Positions 16,267 through 24,049 of a stretch of DNA of 64,000 bases are shown piece after piece (within the stretch, counting starts at the first letter, position 1; each line of letters starts with the position of its first letter). The DNA comes from Sphingobium fuliginis. Lineage in GTDB: Bacteria; Pseudomonadota; Alphaproteobacteria; Sphingomonadales; Sphingomonadaceae. The translations under genes and the position numbers were made by a program. The stretch covers positions 496,001 to 560,000 of the forward strand of contig NZ_SEON01000001.1 of the NCBI RefSeq assembly GCF_004152845.1, given 5' to 3'. The notes beneath the pieces were generated by a model. That model worked only from the letters and a program-made list of their open reading frames with translations. It did not search any database and was not told the origin of the DNA.

Positions 16267-17469
16267 ATGACAGAGACGGATGCCCCCCGGCAAGCGGACT
16301 TGTTCGCTTCGATGCGACGCGCCGGGCGGATTTTGTTCGCCGCGACGGCTTTGCTGGTCGCCGCCTGTCAGTCGATCGTGCCCAAGGGCCCCGGTCCGGC
16401 GCAGCCCAGCGGGCCGGTGCAGACGGGCCCCGACGTCACCGAAGGCCTGCCCACCGACACGCTGCGCCATCGCGTCGCGCTGCTGGTGCCGATGAGCGGT
16501 CCCAATGCCGGGGTCGGCCAGTCGATCGCCAATGCGACCACGCTGGCGCTGCTCGACACCAAGGCCGACAAGGTGCGCATCACCACCTACGACACCGGGG
16601 TCGGCGCGGCGGCGGCGGCGAACAAGGCGCTGGCGGACGGCAACAAGCTGATCCTGGGGCCGTTGCTGGCGGAGGATGCGCGGATCGTCGGCCCCATCGC
16701 GGCGCGGGCCAATGTGCCGGTCATCAGCTTCTCCAACGACACCAGCGTCGCCGGGAACGGCGTCTACGTCATGGGCTACAACCCCAACCAGTCGATCGAA
16801 CGGGTGGTGGAATTCGCCAGGGGCAAGGGCCTGTCCAAATTCGCCGCGCTGGTGCCCAAGGGAACCTATGGCGAGCGGTCGGGCACCGCCCTGTTGCGCG
16901 CGGTCGAGGGTGCGGGCGGAACCGTGGTGTCGATGCAGACCTTCGACCGCAGCCCCGCCTCCATCACGGCGGCGGTCAGGAAATTGCAGGCGTCCTCCAG
17001 CTATGACGCGCTGCTGATCGCGGACAGCGGCCGGGTGGCGGTGCAGGTCGCGCCGATCGTGCGGAAGAATGGCGGCGCGACGGCGCGGCTGCTGGGCACC
17101 GAATTGTGGAATACGGACAGCGGCCTGGCATCCAGCCCGGTGCTGCGCGGCGCCTGGTTCGCCAGCGTGTCGGATGGCCTCTACCGCCAGCTCGCGACCA
17201 AATATCGGGCGCGCTACGGCAATGCGCCGTTCCGGTTGTCGGCGCTCGGCTATGACGCGGTGCTGCTGACCGTGCGGATCGCGCGCGACTGGAAGCCGGG
17301 GACGACCTTCCCGGCGGCGCGGCTGCGCGATGCGGGGGGCTTTGCCGGGATCGACGGCGCGTTCCGCTTCGGCCGGGACGGCATTGCGGAACGGGCGCTG
17401 GAAGTGTCGGAGATCGGCGCGGGCACCTTCACGGTCGTCGCGCCCGCGCCACGCGCCTTTGCCGAATAG
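16267..17469 (+). CDS. Penicillin-binding protein activator (LppC/LpoA-like lipoprotein)
   Basis: A 400-residue lipoprotein: signal peptide ending in the lipobox LLVAAC (Cys near residue 34), a proline-rich linker, then a type-1 periplasmic binding-protein fold (VALLVPMSGPNAGVGQSIAN, ITTYDTGVG, LILGPLLAEDARI, VPVISFSNDTSVAGNG, FAALVPKGTYGERSG). The family includes E. coli LpoA, the outer-membrane activator of PBP1A; the alphaproteobacterial form lacks LpoA's N-terminal TPR domain, as here. Its place back to back with rsmI-yraN is conserved across proteobacteria. AAGGA lies before the ATG. Confidence 0.92.
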   Translation: MTETDAPRQADLFASMRRAGRILFAATALLVAACQSIVPKGPGPAQPSGPVQTGPDVTEGLPTDTLRHRVALLVPMSGPNAGVGQSIANATTLALLDTKADKVRITTYDTGVGAAAAANKALADGNKLILGPLLAEDARIVGPIAARANVPVISFSNDTSVAGNGVYVMGYNPNQSIERVVEFARGKGLSKFAALVPKGTYGERSGTALLRAVEGAGGTVVSMQTFDRSPASITAAVRKLQASSSYDALLIADSGRVAVQVAPIVRKNGGATARLLGTELWNTDSGLASSPVLRGAWFASVSDGLYRQLATKYRARYGNAPFRLSALGYDAVLLTVRIARDWKPGTTFPAARLRDAGGFAGIDGAFRFGRDGIAERALEVSEIGAGTFTVVAPAPRAFAE

Positions 17470-17476
17470 CGTGCCG

Positions 17477-17502
17477 CGTGCTCCTGCAACGGCGGGAGCA
17501 CG
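17477..17502. repeat. Palindromic intergenic repeat, copy 1
   Basis: GTGCTCCTGC, 4-nt loop, GCGGGAGCAC forms a long GC-rich hairpin just after the LppC-type gene and before the tail of the btuD-like gene, where the two transcripts converge. The same palindrome recurs at 19321-19344. It may serve as a bidirectional terminator or a REP-like element; no T-run is present. Confidence 0.65.
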
Positions 17503-17515
17503 CCGCAGATGACGG

Positions 17516-18295
17516 TCAGGACGCGGTCCGCCCGGTCGGCAGGATCAATGGCCAGTCGCCGTCCGTTTCTATGCGCGCCGAAATGCCGTACACTTTGGCG
17601 AGATTCCCCGCCGTCAGCACGTCCAGCGGCGCGCCGTCGGCCACCGGCGAGCCGCGATCCATCAGCACCAGCCGGTCGCAATAGCGCGCCGCCATGCCCA
17701 GGTCGTGCAGCACGGTGACGACCAGCGATCCCGCCCGCGCCTCTGCCCTGAGCAGGTCCATGACGTCGATCTGATGCCCCGGATCGAGCGCGGCCAAGGG
17801 CTCGTCCGCGATCAGCGCGGGCGCGCCGACCGCCAGCGCCCGGGCCAGCAGCACGCGGGCGCGCTCGCCCCCCGACAATTCGGTCGCCACCCTGCCCTTC
17901 AGATGCAGCGCGTCGGCGCGCATCAGGGCGGCGTCGATCAGCGCCTCATCCTCCACGGAAAGGCGGGACAGCGGCCCCAGATGCGGCAGGCGGCCCAGCG
18001 CCACCAGCCGCTCCACCGCCAGCGGCCAGTGCAGCGTCTGTCCCTGCGGCAGATAGGCGATGCGCCGGGCGATCTGCTGCCGGCCGAGCCGCGCGCTATC
18101 GGCGCCGTCGATGAGGACGGAGCCGTTTTCCCGTTTCACAAGGCCCAGCATGGCGCGGATCAGCGTCGACTTCCCTGCGCCATTGGGACCGATGATGCCG
18201 ACCAGCTCGCCCGGCCCGAGCTCAAGATCGACGCCGCTTACCGCCGGATGGCGGCCCAGCCTGACGGAAAGCCCCTGGGCGCGGATCGTCACCAT
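17516..18295 (-). CDS. ABC transporter ATPase, vitamin B12/iron-complex type (BtuD-like)
   Basis: A 259-residue ATPase with Walker A GPNGAGKST (about 36-44), Q-loop region YLPQGQTLHW, signature LSGGERARVLLARALA, Walker B ALIADEPLAALDP and H-loop TVLHDLGMAARY. Sequence and partner type place it in the FepC/BtuD/HmuV group that powers uptake of B12, siderophores or heme. Its start overlaps the permease stop by 7 bp. B12 as the substrate is inferred from the btuB gene with cobalamin riboswitch next door. Confidence 0.88.
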   Translation of the reverse strand: MVTIRAQGLSVRLGRHPAVSGVDLELGPGELVGIIGPNGAGKSTLIRAMLGLVKRENGSVLIDGADSARLGRQQIARRIAYLPQGQTLHWPLAVERLVALGRLPHLGPLSRLSVEDEALIDAALMRADALHLKGRVATELSGGERARVLLARALAVGAPALIADEPLAALDPGHQIDVMDLLRAEARAGSLVVTVLHDLGMAARYCDRLVLMDRGSPVADGAPLDVLTAGNLAKVYGISARIETDGDWPLILPTGRTAS

Positions 18296-19284
18296 AGCCG
18301 CCTCTCCCGCATCAGATGCATCAGGAACACCGGGACACCCAGCAGCGCCGTCAGCACCCCCAACTTGAGTTCGCTGCCGGTCGGTATCAGCCGCACGCCG
18401 ATGTCCGCCAGCGTCAGCAGCGCCGCGCCGCCCAGCATGGAGGGCAGCAATATGGCGGAGGGGGAGCGGTCGGTCAGCGGCCGCACCAGATGCGGCACGA
18501 TCAGGCCGACGAAGCCGATCGCCCCGGACACCGCCACCGCGCCGCCGACGCCGATGGCGACGCCCAGCATCAGGCGGATGCGCGCCCGGCGAAGGTCGAT
18601 GCCGAGCGCCTGCGCCCCATCCTCCCCCAGCGTCAGCGCGTCCAGCGTCCGTCGGTCCGCGATCAGCAGCGCCGCCCCCACCACGACGCAGGGCAGCGCG
18701 ATCCAGACATGGCCGTAGGCGCGGTTTTCCAGGCTGCCCATCAGCCAGCTCATGATCTCCATGGCGGCGAAGGGATTGGGCGACAGGTTCAGCGACAGGC
18801 TGATCCCCGCCCCCGCCAGCGTCGCGATGGCGATGCCGGCGAGGATCAGCGTGAGCGGGCTTTCCGCGGGCCCCGCGAGCAGGAACAGCGCGGCGATGCC
18901 GATCAGGCCGGTCATGATGGCGAGCGCGGGAAGCGCCAGCGGATGCGCCTGCGCCAGCCCGAAATAGAGCGCGCCGACCGCGCCCAGCGCGGCGCAGTTG
19001 GAGGCCCCCAGGACCGAAGGTTCGGCCAGCGGGTTGCGCAGATAGCCCTGAAGCGCCGCGCCCGCCAGCCCGAGCATCGCGCCGACGATCAGGCCAAGCA
19101 GCATGCGGGGCAGGCGCAGGTCGAGAAGGATGGCGCGGGCGACGTCATCGCCGCCGCCGCCGAGGACGGCGAAGATGCGCGCCGGGGAGAGCGGAACCGC
19201 GCCCAGAGTGAGGGAAGCAAGGGCGGCCAGCAGCGCCAGCGCCGTCAGCGTGGGGATCAGCAGCGGATGGCGCCGGGCGCTCAT
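18289..19284 (-). CDS. FecCD-family ABC transporter permease (BtuC-like)
   Basis: A 331-residue membrane protein with about ten hydrophobic segments and FecCD landmarks: DLRLPRMLLGLIVGAMLGLAGAALQGYLRNPLAEPSVLGAS, shortened here to the conserved RLPR and the NPLAEPSVLG motif, then a GFVGLIVPHLVRPL segment before the last helices and LPTGSEL-like RLIPTGSELKLGVLT near the end. It pairs with the overlapping ATPase gene. Transcribed away from the binding-protein gene at 19392. Likely imports cobalamin across the inner membrane. Confidence 0.6.
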   Translation of the reverse strand: MSARRHPLLIPTLTALALLAALASLTLGAVPLSPARIFAVLGGGGDDVARAILLDLRLPRMLLGLIVGAMLGLAGAALQGYLRNPLAEPSVLGASNCAALGAVGALYFGLAQAHPLALPALAIMTGLIGIAALFLLAGPAESPLTLILAGIAIATLAGAGISLSLNLSPNPFAAMEIMSWLMGSLENRAYGHVWIALPCVVVGAALLIADRRTLDALTLGEDGAQALGIDLRRARIRLMLGVAIGVGGAVAVSGAIGFVGLIVPHLVRPLTDRSPSAILLPSMLGGAALLTLADIGVRLIPTGSELKLGVLTALLGVPVFLMHLMRERRLW

Positions 19285-19320
19285 GGCTTGCGCGTCCTTC
19301 CTTGCTTGCTACAGCGTGCC

Positions 19321-19344
19321 GTGCTCCTGCGAAGGCGGGAGCAC
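19321..19344. repeat. Palindromic intergenic repeat, copy 2
   Basis: GTGCTCCTGC, loop GAAG, GCGGGAGCAC: a perfect 10-bp inverted repeat in the divergent gap between the btuC-like and btuF-like genes, identical in its arms to the copy at 17478-17501. Because it lies in a promoter region rather than between converging genes, it cannot simply be a terminator here. Confidence 0.65.
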
Positions 19345-19391
19345 GTTGGTTTGTTGAGGCACGATCCGGGAGCAGCAGCGTGCGGTGCAGA

Positions 19392-20222
19392 ATGATCTTT
19401 ACAACGTTCTGCGCCCTGGCCCTGACCGGCGCGGCGCCCGCCAAACCCCGGCGCATCGTGTCGCTCAACACCTGCGCCGACCAATATGTGCTCGCTCTGG
19501 CGGACCCGGCGCAGATCGCCGCGCTCAGCCCCTATGGGCACGACCCGGAACTGTCGGCGGCGGTCGGCAGGGCCCGCGCCTTCCGCACCCTCAAGCGCCC
19601 GGCGGAGGAAGTGCTGGCGATCCGCCCCGACCTGCTGATCGGCTTTCCTTCCGGCGGCAGCGTCGTCGGCGCGCCGCCGGGCGAGTGGCGGACCCTGGGG
19701 CTGGCGAGCGCGGACAGCTATGCCATGATCCTGACGCAGATCCGGCAGGTGGCGGCGGCGGTCGGCCATCCCGAACGGGGCGAAGCGATGATCGCCCGGA
19801 TGAACCGCGACCTCGCCGCCCAGCCCCCGCCGAAGCGTCGCGGCGTCGCGGCCTATTATCAGCGGCGCGGCTATATGACCGGCACCGGCACGCTGGTCGA
19901 CGACCTGATGCAGCGGGTGGGCCTGATCAATCTGGCCCGCAGGCTGGGCAAGCCGGCGCTGTCGCAACTGTCGCTTGAGGAGATGATCGCCGCCCGTCCG
20001 GACTGGCTGATCGTGGAGAGCGGCAGCGAGAAGGTGGTCGATCAGGGGACGGAAATGCTGCACCACCCCATACTGCGCGCCATCCCGCGCATCCGCGTGC
20101 CGCAGGCGTGGACGGTGTGCGGCGGCCCCGCCTATGTCGAGGCGGCGCGGGGCATCGCAGCGCAGCTTGACGGCGCTGCGCACAAGGGCACGGCGCGGGT
20201 GAACGCCGCGCCGCGCCATTAG
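19392..20222 (+). CDS. ABC transporter substrate-binding protein, B12/metal-chelate type (BtuF-like)
   Basis: A 276-residue periplasmic protein with a short signal peptide (MIFTTFCALALTGAAPA). A helical-backbone metal-receptor fold follows: RRIVSLNTCADQYVLALAD, IAALSPYGHDPEL, EEVLAIRPDLLIG, GYMTGTGTLVDDLMQRVGL and RPDWLIVESG. 'SLN-C-DQ-LAL' with 'GT-x-DD' is the pattern of binding proteins encoded beside btuB in alphaproteobacteria. It faces btuB tail to tail (8 bp apart) and is divergent from the permease and ATPase genes. The start at 19392 begins the signal peptide; longer starts would run into the palindromic repeat. Confidence 0.85.
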   Translation: MIFTTFCALALTGAAPAKPRRIVSLNTCADQYVLALADPAQIAALSPYGHDPELSAAVGRARAFRTLKRPAEEVLAIRPDLLIGFPSGGSVVGAPPGEWRTLGLASADSYAMILTQIRQVAAAVGHPERGEAMIARMNRDLAAQPPPKRRGVAAYYQRRGYMTGTGTLVDDLMQRVGLINLARRLGKPALSQLSLEEMIAARPDWLIVESGSEKVVDQGTEMLHHPILRAIPRIRVPQAWTVCGGPAYVEAARGIAAQLDGAAHKGTARVNAAPRH

Positions 20223-20229
20223 GCTATTT

Positions 20230-22044
20230 TCAGAAGCGCACACGCACGCCGCCGAAGGCCGACCGGCCATAGGTGCCATAGCCATGGACCGTGGCATATT
20301 TCTCATCGGTCAGATTGTCGATGCGGCCGTAGATCTCCAGATTTTCCCGGATCGGGAAGGATGCCCGCACGTCCGTCACGGCATAGCCGTCCAGCCGGAT
20401 CGCGTTGGTCGCATCGTTGAAGCTGTCGCCCACCATCGTCACGGTCGCGCCGGTCGACAGGCCGAAGGGCCAGACATAGTCCGCCGAAACGCTGACCGCA
20501 TCGGCGGCGCGGCGCGGCAGCCGGGCGTCGGTATTGCGGTCGCGCGCATCGACATAGCTGTAGGCGGCGGTGACGGTCAGCGCCTCGACAGGCTTCAGGG
20601 CCAGCATCGCCTCCACCCCCTTGGCGCGGGTGCGGTCGAGATTATTGTAACCGCCGTAAAGACCGATCGAATAATCATAGTTGATCTGGTCTTTGGTGTC
20701 GCGGCGGAAAGCCGTGACGGAGAGGATCGCCCGGTCGCCGTCCAGCCTTTGGTCGAAGCCGATGTCGTAGCTTTTCGACCGCTCCGGGCGCAGGCCCGCA
20801 TTGCCGACGTCGGCGCCGTAAAGCTGGTAGAGCGAGGGGGCCTTGAACCCCTCCCCATAGCTCATGCGGATGTTGGTCGCGCCGGCGTTGGGCGTGTAGT
20901 TCGCATTGGCGCCGAAGGTGGTCGCGCCGCCGAACTGGCTGTGATCGTCATGCCGCGCGCCGGCGGTCAGCGACAGGCCGGCGACCGGCTTCACGATGGC
21001 CAGCGCATAGACGCTGTCCATATCGGCCCGGTGGCTTTCGGTCGAGCCGAAGCCGGAGAAGTCGTAGTCGGGCCGTTCATGTTCATAGCCGAAGACCAGC
21101 TTGGCCTGATCGACCGGCTGATAAACACCCTCATATTCGAAGCGCAGATTGGTGCCCGAATAGCCATAAGGGCCGAATGCGGATGTATAGTCGCGGTCCA
21201 TGCGGAACCAGGTCACGGCCGCCCGGTTGGTGAGCCTGCCGTCGAACAGCGACAGGTTCAGACCGGCATAGCCGACATATTGATCGGATTTCGAGCTGTC
21301 GGCGGTGCTGTCCACCACGCCGTTGTCGGTATCCAGATCGGCATGGATATAATAGCCGCGCAGGTCGAGGCTGAGCGTATCGGTGAAGGCCAGCTTGAGC
21401 TTGGCATTGGCGGCGATATTCTCATACCCGTCCTTTTCCGTGCCGCTGGCGGCGGAGGAAATGCCGTCGGTGTTGAAATAGGCGATGCCGACGCCGCCCG
21501 AAGCGATGCCGCTGCCGCCCGAAACATCCGCCTTGGCGTTCAGCGTATTGCTGTAACCGTAATCGACCGAGGCATTGCCCGCGAAACCGGCGGCAGGCGT
21601 GCCGGTCATGATGTTGACGACGCCGCCTATGGCCTGGCTGCCATAGGCGATGGAGTTGGACCCCCTCAAAATTTCGATTCGCCGGATATTGCCGGTCAGC
21701 AGATTGCCGAAGTCGTACATGTCGCCGATGCCGCTGGTGTCGTTGACCTTGACCCCGTCGATCAGCACCAGCGTCTGCGTCGTTTCCGCCCCGCGCAACG
21801 AAACCCCGGTCACGCCGCCAAGGCTGCCGCTGCGGTTGAAGCGCACCCCCGGCGTGGTGGCCAGCAGGTCGACGACGCTGACGCTCTGGCGGGTGCGGAT
21901 GGTGTCGGCGTCGATGACCGTGACCGCCTGGCCGACCTCGTCGCGCGGCTGTTCGATGCCCAGCGCGGTGACGATGATCTCATCCTCCGCCAGGGCGGGA
22001 GCGGCCGCGAGCAAGGCGGCGATGGAAATGGAAATCCTCAACAT
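20230..22044 (-). CDS. btuB: TonB-dependent vitamin B12 receptor
   Basis: A 604-residue outer-membrane receptor: signal peptide (MLRISISIAALLAAAPALA), TonB box-like EDEIIVTALG, plug domain (TIRTRQSVSVVDLLATTPGV, GVSLRGAETTQTLVLIDGV, IEILRGSNSIAYGSQAIGGV) and a 22-strand barrel ending in aromatic GGVRVRF. The compact size and plug sequence match BtuB. The cobalamin riboswitch in its leader shows that its ligand is B12 or a corrinoid. The ATG at 22044 begins the signal peptide and has AGGGGGA upstream, which is buried in a hairpin. Confidence 0.95.
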   Translation of the reverse strand: MLRISISIAALLAAAPALAEDEIIVTALGIEQPRDEVGQAVTVIDADTIRTRQSVSVVDLLATTPGVRFNRSGSLGGVTGVSLRGAETTQTLVLIDGVKVNDTSGIGDMYDFGNLLTGNIRRIEILRGSNSIAYGSQAIGGVVNIMTGTPAAGFAGNASVDYGYSNTLNAKADVSGGSGIASGGVGIAYFNTDGISSAASGTEKDGYENIAANAKLKLAFTDTLSLDLRGYYIHADLDTDNGVVDSTADSSKSDQYVGYAGLNLSLFDGRLTNRAAVTWFRMDRDYTSAFGPYGYSGTNLRFEYEGVYQPVDQAKLVFGYEHERPDYDFSGFGSTESHRADMDSVYALAIVKPVAGLSLTAGARHDDHSQFGGATTFGANANYTPNAGATNIRMSYGEGFKAPSLYQLYGADVGNAGLRPERSKSYDIGFDQRLDGDRAILSVTAFRRDTKDQINYDYSIGLYGGYNNLDRTRAKGVEAMLALKPVEALTVTAAYSYVDARDRNTDARLPRRAADAVSVSADYVWPFGLSTGATVTMVGDSFNDATNAIRLDGYAVTDVRASFPIRENLEIYGRIDNLTDEKYATVHGYGTYGRSAFGGVRVRF

Positions 22045-22052
22045 GTCTATAT

Positions 22053-22085
22053 TCCCCCTGAGCGCCGGTGCAACATGGCTCAGGG
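22053..22085 (-). promoter_or_regulatory. SD-sequestering hairpin in front of btuB
   Basis: On the mRNA, CCCTGAGC (plus 22078-22085) can pair perfectly over 8 bp with GCTCAGGG (plus 22056-22063), with a 14-nt loop between. The second arm contains the start of the btuB Shine-Dalgarno AGGGGGA (plus 22053-22059), 8 nt before the ATG. This is the likely expression platform: when B12 is bound upstream the hairpin would form and block ribosome entry. Confidence 0.75.
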
Positions 22086-22227
22086 CGTCCGCTCGCGCGG
22101 CCGGACGGGGGAAATGGCCGGCGCCCGTGCCCTCCCCCCGCACCGATGCGGCCCTGCGCCGCTTCGTCGCTCAGACGGAGAACACCGTGCCATGGCCATA
22201 CCCTGGACCAAGGCAAGAGCGACCATG

Positions 22228-22412
22228 CGCCGGCAGGTCTCCTGGCTCGCGGGTCAATGCGGCGATGCACGCCTTCCCGGACTTGCGTCCAGTGGCCGGC
22301 CCCTGGGCCGAAGTGCATCGCGCTCACCGCTTACAGTTGCAGGGACAGCCGCGGAATAGGACGGTTTCCCGTCCGCACCGCATTCCCGTTTTCAGCCCCC
22401 TTCGGGGCACCG
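22228..22412 (-). ncRNA. Cobalamin riboswitch (AdoCbl type) upstream of btuB
   Basis: All conserved parts appear in order on the minus strand. The 5' region has GGGAATGCGGTG (near 22375-22390). The core box GCTGTCCCTGCAACTGTAA follows at 22331-22349, then the CCACTG box at 22290-22295, CGGGAAGGC at about 22272-22280 and the 3' B12 box GAGCCAGGAGACCTGCC at 22232-22248. This is the classic btuB-type aptamer that binds adenosylcobalamin and shuts down expression. About 150 nt separate it from the SD hairpin. Confidence 0.95.
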
Positions 22413-22514
22413 GCGCGATCTTCTTTTTGCGCGCGAAGGCATTGCCCCGCCCGCGTCCCGCGCCATAAGGGAAAGCGGCGGCCATGCCAAGAGGCAGCCA
22501 TGGAAGGAGATTGC

Positions 22515-23498
22515 ATGCCGTTCGCCATCAGCCCCGCCGATGTCGAGGATGCGGCGCGGGTCATCGCCCCTGCCGCCATCCGCACGCCGCTGCTGGAAAA
22601 TGCGGCGCTCAACGCCCGCTGCGGCCGGCGCGTGCTGGTGAAGTTCGAAGGCGCGCAGCACAGCGGATCGTTCAAGTTCCGCGGCGCCTACAACCGGCTG
22701 GCCCGCCTGGACGCGGCGGAGCGGAAGGCGGGGGTCGTCGCCTGGTCTTCGGGCAATCATGCGCAGGGCGTTGCCCTTGCGGCGCGGTTGCTGGGCATGG
22801 CGGCGACGATCGTGATGCCGGCCGACGCGCCCGCGATCAAGACGGCGAATACGCGGGCGCTGGGCGCCGATGTCGTGCCCTATGACCGCTTCACCCAAAG
22901 CCGGGAGGAAATCGCCACGAGGCTGGCGAACGAACGGGGCGCGGTGCTGGTGCCGTCCTTCGACGATCCCTTCATCATGGCCGGCCAGGGGACGATCGGG
23001 CTGGAGATCATGGAACAGGCCGCCGAAGCAGGGGCGGAGATCGGCCAGATCCTCGTCAATTGCGGCGGCGGCGGCATGGTGTCTGGAATTGCGACCGCCG
23101 TGAAGGCGCGCCAGCCCGGCGTCGCGATCCTGGCGGTGGAGCCGGAAGCGTTCGACGATACGGCGCGCTCGCTGGCGAGCGGCGTGCGGGAAAGCGTGTC
23201 GGCCGATGCGCGGTCGATCTGCGACGCCCTGCTGTCTCCCGCGCCGGGGGCGCTGACCTTTCCCATCAACCGGGCCTATCTGGCGGGCGGCCTTGCGGTG
23301 AGCGACGATCAGGTGCGCGACGCGATGCGCTTTGCCTTTTCGGCGCTCAAGCTGGTGGTGGAGCCGGGCGGGGCCGCGTCGCTGGCGGCGATGCTGGCCG
23401 GGCTGGCTCCGGATGCCGAGGGGGCGAGCGTCGTGGTGATCTCCGGCAGCAATGTCGATCCCGACAGCTATGCCCGGATCATCGCGGGCGGCGCATGA
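22515..23498 (+). CDS. Threonine/serine dehydratase (PLP-dependent)
   Basis: A 327-residue fold-type-II PLP enzyme. SGSFKFRGAYNRL carries the Schiff-base lysine, SSGNHAQGVALAA binds the phosphate side, CGGGGMVSGIA is the glycine-rich phosphate loop and VVVISGSNVD the C-terminal cofactor segment. It deaminates threonine (or serine) to 2-oxobutyrate (pyruvate); the lack of an ACT domain suggests the catabolic or serine racemase-like branch. Start at 22515 follows AAGGAG at 22504-22509. mobA overlaps its stop (ATGA). Confidence 0.9.
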   Translation: MPFAISPADVEDAARVIAPAAIRTPLLENAALNARCGRRVLVKFEGAQHSGSFKFRGAYNRLARLDAAERKAGVVAWSSGNHAQGVALAARLLGMAATIVMPADAPAIKTANTRALGADVVPYDRFTQSREEIATRLANERGAVLVPSFDDPFIMAGQGTIGLEIMEQAAEAGAEIGQILVNCGGGGMVSGIATAVKARQPGVAILAVEPEAFDDTARSLASGVRESVSADARSICDALLSPAPGALTFPINRAYLAGGLAVSDDQVRDAMRFAFSALKLVVEPGGAASLAAMLAGLAPDAEGASVVVISGSNVDPDSYARIIAGGA

Positions 23499-24049
23499 TG
23501 CGGCTGATGGGGGCGGTTCTGGCCGGCGGGCGGTCCAGCCGGTTCGGCAGCGACAAGGCGCGGGCGATGCTGGATGGGCGCAGCCTGCTGGAGCATGCGG
23601 TGGCGGCGCTGGGGCGGCAGGTCGAAACCGTGGCGGTCTGCGGCCGGCAGGTGGAGGGGATGATCGGGCTGGCGGATCGGCCGGCTGCGGACATGGGGCC
23701 GCTGGGGGGCCTGAACGCGGCGCTGCATCATGCGCGGGCGCAGGGTTATGACGCGGTGCTGACGACCGGATGCGACGTGCCCGCCTATCCGGACGGGCTG
23801 GCGGAGGCGTTGATCGGACAGGGAGCCGCCATCCTCAAGGGGCAGCAGCTGATCGGCTTCTGGCCTGCTTCGCTGGCTGGCGAGCTGGACGCGCATCTGG
23901 CGGAGGAGAATAACCGGTCGATCCGTGGCTGGCTGGAGCGGGTGGGCGCGCGGATCGTGGAGCGGCCGGAGTTCGTGCTGCCCAACATCAACCGGCCGGA
24001 GGATCTGGAGAGACTCACCCGGCCGGGTCGAGACGGTCGTCAGGCGTGA
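23495..24049 (+). CDS. mobA: Molybdenum cofactor guanylyltransferase
   Basis: A 184-residue enzyme that adds GMP to molybdopterin to make the MGD cofactor. GAVLAGGRSSRFGSDKA is the nucleotide-binding signature (LAGG-x4-R-x-G-x-DKA), followed by ADMGPLGGLNAALH and TTGCDVPAYP, the metal-binding Asp motif. NINRPEDLERL closes the protein. The start overlaps the upstream stop codon. It converges on the nitrate locus (10-bp overlap with cobA). The nearby nitrate reductase NasA needs this cofactor, which makes the placement meaningful. Confidence 0.92.
   Translation: MMRLMGAVLAGGRSSRFGSDKARAMLDGRSLLEHAVAALGRQVETVAVCGRQVEGMIGLADRPAADMGPLGGLNAALHHARAQGYDAVLTTGCDVPAYPDGLAEALIGQGAAILKGQQLIGFWPASLAGELDAHLAEENNRSIRGWLERVGARIVERPEFVLPNINRPEDLERLTRPGRDGRQA

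Noticed and set aside
20284-22359. 691-codon plus-strand frame over btuB and its riboswitch
   Set aside because: It runs antisense through both btuB and the structured riboswitch, so it cannot be a conserved gene.
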